Positions 10,401-21,254 of a stretch of 25,183 nucleotides of DNA are shown here, piece by piece. The notes beneath the pieces were generated by a model that made no database searches, was not told the DNA's origin, and saw only the letters and a program-made list of their open reading frames with translations. Both the position numbers and the translations under genes were made by a program. This DNA is from Hypsibius dujardini (taxonomy: Eukaryota > Tardigrada > Eutardigrada > Parachela > Hypsibiidae). How positions within the stretch are numbered: position 1 is the stretch's first letter; each line of letters starts with the position of its first letter. The stretch is taken from contig LRSR01009265.1 of the NCBI GenBank assembly GCA_001579985.1, positions 1 to 25,183 on the forward strand, given 5' to 3'.

Positions 10401-11257
10401 AGTGCAAACATGAATCCCACAGTGCGACGTTCTGCAAAACATCTGGAGTATGTTAAAACAGGACTCTGAGAAGTCTTGGGTGAAATAGGGCAAGCCTGGT
10501 CAAAGGCCAGTTTAGAGGAGAGCCAGCACGAGTACGCTAACCATTCGCAGATCAATGTGATAACAGAGCAATCCAATCACACTTTTGATGCTAAGCTTTG
10601 AATCTACCCACGCACCTGCTTCTTGCGGACTTTTAAAGGATGAACAATATGGGGATGGAGACAATCAAGTTTAGATTCGAAGTAAAGCTTTGTGGAACAT
10701 GCGGCATGGATTAGATGAAATGACTTCTCGTCGGCAGCACAATCAATTGATCGATCAACGACAGACACCAATTGTAGTAATGACTTCTCGTCGGCGGCAC
10801 AATCAATTGATCGATCAACGACAGACACCCATTGTAGTAATTCGGTACGGTTACTCACCCGTGTTTTGGAGGCTTGATGAGGTTGCAAATAAGCAAATTC
10901 GGAGCTATCCACAATCATGTGAAATGCCAGAAAGAACGGTAAATGAAAAAAAATTCTGAAAATTACATTTTTATTCTGCCCACCAAAATTCGGAGAAGTT
11001 TCAGGGAGTGCTACGTGACTGCGAATACGAATCACAGTTCCAGGGATCTCATAACACATGGGGCTGTGAGCGGTAAGAGGAGTGGCTTAAAAACGACAAC
11101 AAAACAGCTGTTTTTGATAAGTTTCCCCGCGCATTTTCAACTGCATTCTAAGCGCAACTCATAACCTTCACAGATTTTGTCTGATCTGCGTCATTATTAT
11201 TAGTGCCTTTTCTCCATCTCAGATTAGACTTTTGGGAAGCTGAGCTGCCATAAAAGA
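10401..11257. promoter_or_regulatory. Divergent maelstrom/ORC2 upstream region
   Basis: An 857-bp spacer between two divergent start codons. A minus-strand open frame (about 11059-10604) is largely the translation of a 60-bp tandem duplication. A possible non-coding first exon of maelstrom lies near 10965-10857: it ends at a GTGAGT donor on the minus strand and could join the acceptor at 10440-10430. If translated, its frame would not match maelstrom, so it would be 5' UTR only. No clear TATA box for ORC2. Confidence 0.45.
10721..10840. repeat. Tandem duplication of a 60-bp unit
   Basis: Two head-to-tail copies (10721-10780 and 10781-10840) differ at two positions (10736/10796 and 10770/10830). 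Each contains CAATTGATCGATCAACG. The near-identity points to a recent duplication. Confidence 0.95.
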
Positions 11258-14035
11258 ATGCCGAGAACTTACACTGCACGCGAGGTAAGCAAATAGATTT
11301 TGGGCAAAATTTGGTTTCAATTGCAATTGCAAATTCATCAAACTTGTCTTGTTTTCATATCACACCTATTGTTGTACCTTTTTTTTCATAGACACTGTCG
11401 ATGTTGGATGATGCAGAGAGTGAGAGTGATATTGAGCTAGCGCCAGTCAGCAATGCGAAGGCAGGAAAGAAAAATGATTCCTCCATGGCGAAGAAAACCG
11501 TCGCAGATCCGGCGGATGACGAAATGGATGGTGATTGGGACCGTGAGGCAGAGGGTGGGAATGGAATGTTGTTGGGAAACGAAAATGCCGCTGGTGGGAA
11601 GCTGGTTAGGAAGGAGGAAAAGGAGGATGAGAAGGATGATGAGCCAAACGCGTCGCAGCATTCGACAATGGGACGTCCTCGCTCCAAGCGTCGCTCGCAC
11701 CGATCTCCCATGTTTCGTGGTGGTAGAGATTCCGAGAGCGGAAGCGAGACGTCCGAGGATGATTGGCCGACGTTTAATGTCCGAAAGTCATTGAAAGGCG
11801 ATGTAAGTGTAGTAGCGCAATTGAAATTCTGTTCAGTTGAATTAGACTTGCGTTTTGTGCGGTGTGATCACTGTTGATTGATCGATTAGCCCAGCATGTT
11901 TCTTTCGAAAACTTGTCACTTATTACATAATTGATCGGTTGATTGACAGATTCAGCTTTCGATTGTCACTAATTAATCGTGACGGAACTTTCATAGGTTG
12001 TTAAGAGCTAAACTTCAAATGTTGTTTCTGACCGATCTAGTTTACTAGATGGATCGATGGAATGGTTCAGGTACATGCAAAATGATTGGATGCCCCTTTG
12101 TGATGTAAAACTGCTATCGCTTTCTCATTTCGGCATGGATTGATCAGTTGATGGCCGGTTCAGATTTTTTTTCCTCGCCACTTTCGTTTCAAGTATAGTC
12201 AGGTTTTTAGTCATTTGCTTGTGGATCACCTAGTTCCACCGAGTTATTGTTGCAGTTTGATGCTCTTGCTGGGAAGTCTCATATTCCATCGCTTCGTACG
12301 CCGACAAAGAAGGATGCTACCCTCGCGGAAGAATCATTCGTGGAGGAAGAGGAACTGCCAAACTTGAATAACGTCGGTGCCGATACCACTTTGGTCGATG
12401 ATTCCCAAATCAGTGAAGGCGAGAACTTAGAGCGGGACTGTGGGCGTTACCAGGAAGTCTACATGTGTCAAGCGGAAGTTGCAGCTGTAATGGAAACAGT
12501 GGAGGATCCATGGAAAAGCAGAAAGGAGGCTCTGCTTTCCCGATACGAGCAACTGTTTCCCGAATGGATCATGGTGTTTCGGTGAGTTTTGCGATTTGGC
12601 TGATCTGTTTCCATTGTCTGAAATGTCTCGGCGGACAGTCTGCCTGTCTCCCCAGTGGCTTTCCGCACCCTCATGCTGCTGTATGTCGATCTGCCCGCCT
12701 GTGCACTCGTCGATTTGTCTGCCTGTGCACTCGTCGATCTGTCTGCCTGTGCACTCGTCGATTGCGTCGATTTATTCCCCATTTCTATTTTTTCATTTTT
12801 CTGGCGACCTATTCCGATTTCTTTCCCTTCATAACTATTTCGTGACCTTCCACGTTACTTTATTTCGATTCTTGTACAGCTTGCAGAAGAACATTCTGCT
12901 GCACGGCGCTGGCTCGAAACGAACTCTACTGGAGACATTCCGAGGCGCCGAATTATCCGACGAGAGCGTCCTCGTGATCGACGGCTTCGATCAGCAATGT
13001 GATCTTGTTGGGGTGCTGCGGAGCTTCTGTGAATCCCAAGCCGACTGCGGACCTATCCCGAAACAACCCGCGGCCGTGTTCGAAGCCTTTCGTACCTTTA
13101 TCGATGACAGTAAGACCCTTCTCACTACACTCCTCAGCTGTGATGTCTGAACGTGTCTTTGTTCAATTTAGTTTATGCAGATTTTTACATTATCTTGCAC
13201 AACATTGACGGCCAGGGCCTGAGAACGTCTGCAGTGCAGACACTGTTGAGCGATGTCGCCGCTCTGCCGCAGGTCCATCTGATCGCTTCCATTGATCATC
13301 CGGGTCTTCCTTTGCGTAAGCGACTGGTTATATTTGCCTCTTTGCTCTGCCAAGTTCTACATTTCTGTTCATGTCGAAACAGTGTGGGGGCAGAGTGAAC
13401 TCAATCAGTTCCAGTGGGTTTACTACCACACCTCCACCTTTGCCGACTATACGGAGTTCCCCGTGCCGGATTTGACAGCCGTCGAAGGGAAGACTACAGC
13501 GGTGGCCTTGACGTCCCTCCGGCACGTCTTCGAAAGTCTGAATCCCAACGCCAAACTGATCTACCGGGAAATTGCCAAGTTCCAAGTGAATGAGGACAAA
13601 GACGATCCCGCGGATTCCGGTGAGAGATTGTTATTAACAGAGGCTCTGCAAGAGTTCGATCAGCTCTGCTGGAGTTCAATAAGTTCTGCAAGAGTTCGAT
13701 AAGTTCTGCAAGAGTTCGATCAGTTCTGCAAGAGTTCGATCAGCTCTGCAAGAGTTTGATCAGCTCTGCAAGAGTTCGATAAGTACTGTTCCGTTCACGA
13801 GTTGCCCATTGCTGTGTGATTTCTCATTCCAGAGCTGGGCATGCCGTACAAGGAGCTGTATCGGGTGTGCCGGAATGAATTCTACGTCAGCAGCGATTCG
13901 ATCCTACGGAAGCAGCTGGTGGAATACTACGACCACAGTCTGCTGAAATCGAAGCGAGGTCCCGACGGTCTGGAATACTTACGGATACCTCTGAGCGAGG
14001 ATGCCTTGAAGAAGTTTCTTGAGACGACTGCTTGA
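11258..14035 (+). CDS. ORC2: Origin recognition complex subunit 2 (seven exons)
   Basis: Exons at 11258-11284, 11392-11802, 12256-12581, 12880-13109, 13172-13315, 13383-13619 and 13833-14035 join in phase to 525 aa (human 577). ORC2 is part of the complex that marks replication origins and loads MCM. Residues 1 to about 245 are a charged, low-complexity N terminus. The conserved AAA-like part begins near residue 257 (NILLHGAGSKRTLLETFRGA), followed by VLVIDGF, IILHNIDGQGLR and VHLIASIDHPGLPL, matching LLIHNLDSQMLR and IYLIASIDHLNAPL in human ORC2. The C-terminal winged helix has YKELYRVCRNEFYVSSDSIL and DGLEYLRIPL. Introns 4 and 5 are only 62 and 67 bp. Minisatellites lie in introns 3 and 6. 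The 9-codon first exon is inferred from MPRTYTARE and a good GTAAGC donor and is the least certain. Confidence 0.88.
12685..12756. repeat. 24-bp minisatellite, ORC2 intron 3
   Basis: Three tandem copies of a 24-bp unit beginning GTCGAT and containing TGCCTGTGCACTC, differing at a few bases. The unit contains CTGTCTG, like the microsatellites elsewhere in the window. Confidence 0.9.
13641..13780. repeat. 20-bp minisatellite, ORC2 intron 6
   Basis: Seven tandem 20-bp units centred on CTCTGCAAGAGTTCGATCAG, with A/C and C/T variants, period exactly 20. It fills most of the 213-bp intron, between the donor at 13620 and the acceptor at 13832. Confidence 0.95.
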
Positions 14036-14330
14036 TGGATGCTCGTGTCATTGAGGCCAGATTTGTGTGTTGCATCTTTGGCGCTGTAAACATGTTTCAT
14101 GCATATTTCCATCTTTTTCAGTGTAAACCACCACCTTCTTTGTTATTACCTATGTCTAATATTTTTTTAATGTGTCTATCTGATTGATGCTCTTTTGTTT
14201 GTAATCCTGGCCATGTACCAACGTACCGTTGAAGCAAAAGTGACATTGTCGGTGATCGTGTCGTCCCACCTTGAGTGAGTTTTGATGTTTATCCCTACCC
14301 GGATACCTCAAATCATACAGTTTGATACTA
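14036..14330. other. ORC2 3' flank
   Basis: Downstream of the ORC2 stop there is T-rich sequence with no gene recognised and no clear AATAAA. It presumably holds the ORC2 3' UTR. Confidence 0.4.
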
Positions 14331-14859
14331 TTGCTCACAAGGGAATTCCACCACTCTCGAAGGTGAAATCTTGCACATCTGTTAATTTCGTAGTGTGTGT
14401 CCACATTATGTGATGCTGTTTCCATCGAGAAAAAAAACATGTGGAAACAATTTTCTAAAAATAAAAACGTACTACGTGGTGGTACATAGATGGCGCTGCC
14501 AATGTACCCTATACCCTATACCGCGTTACCCTTTACCGCGTCAGTTGATTGCTACATTGCTAACTTTGTTGTTATATGTGCCGGTGTTACTACTAACTGT
14601 AAAGTCTTTGTCAACGACAGAAACGAACCAATAACGACTGTAGCCGAATAAATCAAGCAACTGACACGGCATACGGTAACATTAACAGCGCCATCTATGT
14701 ACCACCACGTGGTACATTTTTATTTTTAGAAAATTGTTTTCACACGTTTTTATTTTTTTTCTAGATGGAAATGACATCACATAATGTGGACACACACTAA
14801 AAAATTAACGGATGTGCAAGATTTCACCTTCGAGAGTGGTGGAATTCCCTTGTCAGCAA
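14331..14859. mobile_element. 529-bp foldback (long inverted-repeat) element
   Basis: Two arms of about 170-220 bp in inverted orientation, near 90 percent identical by eye. The left arm starts TTGCTCACAAGGGAATTCC; the reverse complement of the right arm starts TTGCTGACAAGGGAATTCC. The arms run inward through AAATTGTTT/AAACAATTT and CCACGTGGT-like blocks to CAGTTG, leaving a loop of about 100 bp. The left arm has a short internal tandem of TACCCTATACC. There is no open frame for a transposase and no obvious target-site duplication, so the superfamily is unknown. Read-through transcription would give a long hairpin RNA. Confidence 0.85.
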
Positions 14860-15023
14860 AACATGGATAACTGGAAGGCGAAAGAGAATCGAGATCCTGG
14901 TCGGATGGGCGGTGTTGAGGTTCCCAGTGTTTCACATGATTTACCCACAATCATCGCATTTGCTATGTTTTGTGTTTATTTCACTCTCTTGTGCTGATTA
15001 AAATTGTCAGGAAAGAAAATACG

Positions 15024-15056
15024 GACAGACAAACAGACAAACAGACAGACAGACAA

Positions 15057-15087
<31 letters not shown>

Positions 15088-15160
15088 TCTAGGTAGGTAG
15101 GCAAGCACGCAGACAGACAGACAGACAGATAGATATTTAGACAGGCAGTTATTCAAGCAT
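15024..15160. repeat. (ACAG)n/(ACAA)n microsatellite with conserved tail
   Basis: An ACAG/ACAA array (15024-15088), a 32-bp tail identical to 891-922 (15085-15116), a second short ACAG run, and an end segment ...CAAGCATACA (15153-15162) that also occurs at the end of the array at 15880-16020. It lies just 3' of the ARMC3-like stop codon. Confidence 0.88.
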
Positions 15161-15205
15161 ACATACAACGTTTTCAAGCATTTTGACAACGTACTGTAAA
15201 CAATT

Positions 15206-15914
15206 TTATAGGGATTCACCGGCTTTAAGTAAAATTGTTTTTCTCTGCAAAACCCCGTGCGCAACAAAATTGCGGAACAGTTTGACCAGCCGCGGTCGGT
15301 ACCGTGACTTGCCCGACACCGGGTTCCGCCCATCGAAGACCCGCGTCAGTTGAAACAGCCGTAATTTTTCCCTTTCCGGACGCATTTGTATTTCCCGCTC
15401 CGGTTCTTCCTTCGTGGACCGATGTGGTATGTCAGACTGCAGCAGCTGTTGTCGTGCATCGCTCATCACACCACGCAGTGGACGGACATCTCGCGTGGAG
15501 AAGCTGGGACGTGGCCCCACATTACCGTCCGAGCGAGGGAGTTTCGGCGGCTGCGTGTACTGCTTGGCCAACGGCGATATCCGAGGGAGAAGAGTTCCCA
15601 CCTCGTGCAGCAAGTCGATAACAAAGACGTCGGGTCTCTTGGAACCTTGCGGTTGGTGGAACACTTCTATCCATCCCTGGTTGGGCGACTCACCACGGAT
15701 TAACGTGACTGGTAGTTCGCTGACATCAGCTAAAACCTGCAAATCCAGAGGCGGGTTGCAAGACTCATTCGGAAGAAAAGCAGATCTGGCGTAAGAGAGA
15801 TAGCCAAGCGGATATGCAAAAATGCATTGTATACACATTTTACTGAAAGACGGGTAGGCAAATGGACAGATAGACAGGCAGCAGACAGACAGACAGTCAG
15901 ACAGACAGTCAGAC

Positions 15915-15979
<65 letters not shown>

Positions 15980-18036
15980 TAGTTATACAGATAGTTAGAC
16001 AGACAGCTAGTCAAGCATACAGAGAAACAGACAGACGACCAGGTCCTTTTACCAGTTTGAGTGCCAGGCCCACACCGAAACATGAATTCTTACATGATCG
16101 TACCTTGAACAGCAATGCACGGTGTAACGAGTTTCCTTGCTGGATCATGCCCAAAGGAACACAGTTGGAATTGATTTTCCGTTTGATGAAGCTCAGACCG
16201 ACATCCACACAGTCATTCCATTCACAAAGATTACGCGACGTAACTGGTCCTCCCTGTTGATGAACCACAAAACCCGATAAAGCCTTTACTTTCTCCATTG
16301 TGTCGTTCGTGATGGCTGCTAAACTGCGAGCTCTCGTAAGGAAGTCATTAAGGACAAGATCGGGAGGCAACTCTGGATTATAGGGAGCGTAGGTCCACAT
16401 GTCCTGTGGTGGGAGGCTTTGTTCCAACCGTTCCAGACCCATCGGCTTCGTTTGGGCGACGTCGCGTTTGCGAATTCCAGCTTGGGCGTCACATAGAAGG
16501 TCGAGGCCGTCCTTTGGTTCTCTATAGGTGCACGATTCCGGTATCTGAGAGCGTTTCCAGTATTTTTTCGGCAGAGAAACGTAGACAATGGTACGGTCTC
16601 CCATGAGACCTTGCTGAGTAAAGAACTCGACCGGTCGTAAAGGGTTCGCAAGGGTGATCACTCCTTGATCGTGTAAACCGTGAGGTAATTTGTCTTCTAG
16701 TCTCCCCAAAAGAGCATACCTAAACATGATATACATACCTAATGATAAACATACCTAAACATGCATGTTTGCATGTCTGTCTCTCTGTCTGTCTCTCTGT
16801 CTGTCTGTCTGTCTGTCTGACTGTCCGTCTGTCTGTCTGACTGTCCGTCTGTCTGTCTGTCTGTCTGTCTACAACAAGTAATACTTGAAAATAGAGTCCA
16901 ACGCCACTATCCTATGTACCGCCAATCCCACATATCCCTGACTCACTCTGTCCGCCTCATTTTTCAACAACCACAGCGGCGTTAAACTTCCCGCATTGAT
17001 GAACGCCCACACCGTCTCCTCATTGACCGCCAGCGCTGCCAAACCAAAGCACAAATTCCTCGTAAACTCCAGTTCCGGCTTCTCCTTACTCAATATCTGA
17101 CTCATCGTGCACGCCATCGATAACGCCTTGAAGCCTTTGCAGTCCATGAAGTGAGTCCGTGTCTCCTCGTCCGTCACGAAAATCCCAATACTCACGGCCG
17201 CATAGTTGCGAATCCGTCGGTTCGAATTCAGCAACCAATGTGGAATGGACTGTGAGACACTCACGCTTAGTCGTTGTCGGATGTGCTCGTTCTTTCGTAA
17301 CAAAATTGCACACAACAGAGCATTGCCTTTTGTCTCCCACGTCTCCCCTTCATCCCGAAGGGCTTCGTAGATGACATCCCCGAGCCCTTTTGAGACCATA
17401 CTGTTCATGATGTGCTTGTTTCTAAAAATGAGAAAGGCAATCGCGTAGAACGCCCATTCTCTAACGCCTGATTGAGCGCCCTCCATCAGGAAGAGGATGA
17501 TTCGATGGGCACCAAGGTCAAATAAAGCGGTCTGATTGGTGGGACGTCTGCAGAGTCCAGCGATGGCTTGAAGGGCTGCGACTTGAACTTTGACGTCGTT
17601 GCTCTTCAGGAAGTACACGACATTGGATTCATAGCCCAGCTCGTGCATTATTCGGCGCTCTTCTTCTATCTCCGCCGCTCGGGTTGTAGTTTTCAGTGCG
17701 AATTCCTGAACGCTTGCGGTATTTTCGTAGGCACGCTCCATGGCGAGGTCCATCAGGCTCCGATAGAGACCGGATTCGATCATTTTCCGGGCGATGGCTG
17801 GTGCAGACAGGACATATTCAAGAACTTCGATGCAGAGAGGAAAGAACTTTCGTTGGGTGATGTCGCTGATGAAGGTGACTAAAGACATCATACCGTCTGC
17901 TTTGTCGAACCTTGAATATGTATTGCAAGTCTAGTAAGACCTCAATGAGCCCAACTAAAGTCAATTTAGTTGCACCTTGAAATGCCTGCCTTTTCTGCCT
18001 GCCGGTCGGCCTGTGGGTCTGCTTGTAAGATTGTCG

Positions 18037-18076
<40 letters not shown>

Positions 18077-20295
18077 GCCTGTCTGCCTGCCTGCCTGTCT
18101 GTCTGCTTGCTTGCTTGCCTGCCCGCCTGCCGGTCTTGCAACCTGTCCGTTTATCTGTCTGGATATCTGCCTGGACGCCTGTACGTCTGTCTGCCTGTCT
18201 ATCTGTTTCTTTGTCTGGCTTTGATCTTTTTAGTTTGATGTATTCGTACCTATAAATAGGTTTCCCAGATCTCGTACGCAACAGCTTTTGCAACAACCGG
18301 AAGGTCAGGTACTGTATGTATCGATAATGTGAAAACAGCAACTCCAAAATAGCCACAAACGATCCTCTAACCACAAGATATGTTCGCATTGTCCGATTTC
18401 GGCACACAAAGTACAGCGTCTGCAGCAAATATTTCACCACATCTGGCTCCTGATCCTTGGCCGCGACCCAATCCAAAAACACATCCAATAGGAGCATTTC
18501 CAAAAATTGCCGCTGCACAAACGTGTTCTGCGACATATTCCGTATCAAAAGAGCTAACCAAATGTTTAGCTCCGGGTCGCGGGAATTCCTGATAATTGGC
18601 TCAAGTTTCCGTAAGGCGCCCACTTTACAAAACAGCCGGACAAAAGCATTGGCATGAGATAACGATGCCAGCAACATAATGGCTAACCTTTGCGGCAGGC
18701 CAGTGCGATATGTAATTAGCTGCGCCAGTCGTCGGACTAACCCGGGAATCGACAGAATTCGGAGCTTCATCCGGGTCGATTGTTCGGAGAACAGGAAGAA
18801 AACCCGCAATGCCGTGAGAATGTAACGTTTCTTCTTTTGAAAGAAAAACAGCTGCATTGTTTTTGGGTTCTTGATCACAAAACGGAGACTGTAATGCCGG
18901 GGTATTCGATCGCCGGCTTTCGTCCATAAAGGCAACCGCGTGTCCGGCTCGTCGTGACACAATTCCGGCGTGAGGTTCTCCAGCCGAAACCAGTGCTTTC
19001 GACGCTTCTTCTCGATGATCCAAGCTTTTTTGTTGTGGAATTGTAGGTGGGTCTGATTGCTGGTTCGCCAGACTGGCGTATCCCAGACCAGTGCATCCGG
19101 CGGTGGGATAACAATAACGGGTGGTGCTTCATGGTGGGGGTCAGGTTTGACCGGCCCTTTCCCTTTGGCAGCTTTTCCTTTTGCCGGTTTGGTTTCAGCG
19201 TTTTCTTTTGGCGGAGATTTACCTTTACCTAGTTCAAAGTAAATCATTATCCAAAAGCAGTATAAATATGACGCAGATCGAAACATACAGACACAAAAAC
19301 AGAAACAAATACAGGCACAGTTACCGACAAAGACACAGACACAGACACAAACACAGACACAGACACAGAGATAGAGACAGAGGCAGAGACAGAGACAGAC
19401 ACGACACAGACATAGACACAAACACAGACACGACACAGACACAGACACAGTCACAGACACAGACGCAGACACAGACATAGACACAGACACAGACACAGAC
19501 ACAGACACAGACACAGACACAGACACAGACACAGACACAGACACAGACATTAGAGACCACACTGAGTTTCTCGTTTATGTGTATTTACTTCATACCTTTC
19601 GGCGCTACCTTCACGGGCGCCACCGTCGTCAAGGGAGTCGAAACTCTTTCAGGGTGCGGTGCCGGAACCTCTTCTTCCTCCACGACACGGGCTGCAGGGT
19701 CCTCGTACACGAACTTTACCCTTCTCGGCTGATGACGATGCCTGCGAGTACTGTCTTCCACGGCATCAAACTGGTACACCAATGTGGGAACGTCTGCGTG
19801 CGTCTGAGTGGTCGGAAAGCGATGCGACGAGGGGTTGTCAAAGATTTCAGACGTGATCAACGGAGATATTTCTTTGCGATGCGAACTTTCCGGGGCTTGA
19901 TGGGATGCGACCTCAGTAAAGGCTGTGATTGCAGGACCATTGCCGATCCCTCCTGCCACAGCAGAGGTCGCTGGTATATTTCCTGGGCTGAACTGACTGT
20001 CAATTAAACGGTTTAGCAAATCGATATCCGCCGGTGCGAAATCGAATGAACTTCCATGTTTCAGGGTCGCCGATTTAGGGACACTGACTCTCTTAGAGCT
20101 ACGCGAATAAGGTCGATCCGGCAGAAAGTCGTAATCCTCATCACTGAATGCATCCTCCAGCTCATCGTAGTCGCGTACTTGGTTCTTCACATCCTCCAAC
20201 TCGGCTGGATCGACGGTCTCAACGTCGGGATCATCTTCGTGACATTGGAACTGCACGAAGGGTGTCTCTTCACACCAACTAAACGTTCTATCCAT
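15206..20295 (-). CDS. ARMC3-like: Armadillo-repeat protein with C-terminal EDR1 domain, ARMC3-like (five exons)
   Basis: Exons at 20295-19596, 19228-18250, 17910-16885, 16719-16104 and 15736-15206 join in phase to 1283 aa. Residues 1-233 are acidic and disordered, starting MDRTFSWCEETPF; a Lys/Pro-rich stretch (KGKAAKGKGPVKP) follows. From about 340 to 900, helical repeats look armadillo-like, for example QVAALQAIAGLCRRPTNQTA and WAFINAGSLTPLWLL. Near 1070-1140, GNSLHRALLFK joins VLADVSELPVTLIRGE and then PDVFVIDLLHE, closely matching YHRALLFKALADRIG..SLVRGE and MYVIDLMFHP in human ARMC3. Armadillo plus EDR1 (transglutaminase-like fold) is the ARMC3 layout. ARMC3 is linked to cilia and sperm. 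The armadillo part is too divergent to prove orthology, and the protein is longer than human ARMC3 (872 aa). All four introns carry CTGT/ACAG-type repeats. Confidence 0.72.
15845..16025. repeat. (ACAG)n microsatellite, ARMC3-like intron 4
   Basis: A long ACAG array (core about 15915-15980) with degraded edges, ending in GATAGTTA...GTCAAGCATACA, which is similar to the end of the array at 15024-15160. In the sense of the gene it reads CTGT. Confidence 0.9.
16770..16870. repeat. (CTGT)n microsatellite, ARMC3-like intron 3
   Basis: A CTGT/CTCT/CCGT array beginning a few bases after the donor and filling about 100 of the 165 bp of the intron. In the sense of the gene it reads ACAG. Confidence 0.92.
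17995..18220. repeat. (CTGT)n/(CTGC)n microsatellite, ARMC3-like intron 2
   Basis: A pure CTGT core (about 18034-18076) is flanked by CTGCCTG/CTTG variants on both sides. It takes up about two thirds of the 339-bp intron. Confidence 0.92.
19270..19550. repeat. ACAG/ACACAG repeat array, ARMC3-like intron 1
   Basis: Mixed ACAGAC and ACACAG units; the last 70 bp are near-perfect hexanucleotide ACACAG. It fills about 280 of the 367 bp of the intron. Long Ser-Val or Cys-Val open frames across it are repeat artefacts. Confidence 0.92.
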
Positions 20296-21254
20296 ACAAA
20301 CTGACGGCCTTTATTCTAACCGTTTTAGAAACTGTGAAAGTACTGAATCGCTTACATTCAACCAGCGGATAAATTTTCCCATGCTTCAGTTCAAGTTCAC
20401 CGTCTTTTACCCAGATGTCACAGTATCTGGTTGCTGAAACTATGACGACAAACAATGCGAGCACTGCGACAGAAGAATATTGCCCAAGAGAGGGAAGCCC
20501 CGAAGGTAAATGCTCTACGGGAAGTGTCTAAATTCTCTTGGTGAGTGCTACTATTGTCACAGACAGTGACAAGGTGATGTGCCAGGGCATTTTCTGGCGT
20601 TCGGTGTGAGCGCTCTTGCAGAGGGGAGTATTAGAGATGCAGACCTCCCGATCGCTGTACTCGGCGTTAGATCCCTGGCGTTCGCAGGCCCAAAACGAAT
20701 ATCCATTCTTCCAAGACCCACAATTCCAAACTGCATCAACTGTAGTGTCGTACAATTATACTTAATGTGAAATACATTGCTGCATTTTCTCGCCGCTACA
20801 GTGTTTGCGCGATTATATGCACTGGGTGATGGAAAAAGCATTTCCGGTTTCCTCTCCTACAAAGCGGCAGACTCTCATAAACCTTGACGCCGAAACGCTC
20901 TTGCAATCAGTACTTTTATGCTTACATGAACATCCTGCATTATCTGAGAATGAGGAAAAGCACAATTTAGGTTTATCATGGAGGAATTCCTATATGTTGT
21001 AATGTACGAAACGCATCGAGCTATTGGTGTGAAAAAAGATATCACGCACGTGAAAGTTGGCACGTATACTTCACTTCGACTGAAAACAAGCCAAAGTCCT
21101 GTGTCGAATGTCGACACACACTTCGCTAAAAAAACCGCATGAGATTTTCCGAGGGAACATCTTATCAACAAAAGGACTGCTCTCTCAAGGCTCAGTCCTG
21201 TTAAAAACAAATACAGCAGATTTTGCCGAAGGGATATCTCAAGTCGATAAAACC
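20296..21254. other. Intergenic region between the ARMC3-like gene and NELF-C/D
   Basis: No independent gene is recognised. It should contain the promoter of the ARMC3-like gene and the 3' end of NELF-C/D. It holds a duplicated fragment of the NELF-C/D exon 3 boundary (20912-20992). Confidence 0.55.
20912..20992 (-). pseudogene. Duplicated fragment of the NELF-C/D intron 2/exon 3 boundary
   Basis: About 80 bp closely match 22299-22376, including intron sequence, the acceptor AG and the first codons of NELF-C/D exon 3. The copy reads IMQDVHVSIKV against IMQDVNESIKD in the gene. The match stops inside the exon; the frame then runs to a stop near 20877 (about 22 codons). It lies about 260-340 bp beyond the NELF-C/D stop. 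The retained acceptor (ATTCTCAG) and the same phase mean it could still be spliced as an alternative last exon. More likely it is a relic. Confidence 0.72.

Noticed and set aside
10604-11059. 151-codon minus-strand open frame with an internal repeat (SVVDRSIDCAADEKS twice)
   Set aside because: The repeat is the translated 60-bp DNA duplication. No family similarity, and the frame does not join maelstrom in phase.
17961-19562. A 533-codon minus-strand open frame starting with a long Ser-Val repeat
   Set aside because: The N-terminal part is translation of the ACACAG repeat in intron 1 and the C-terminal part reads through intron 2. Only the middle (19228-18250) is a real exon.
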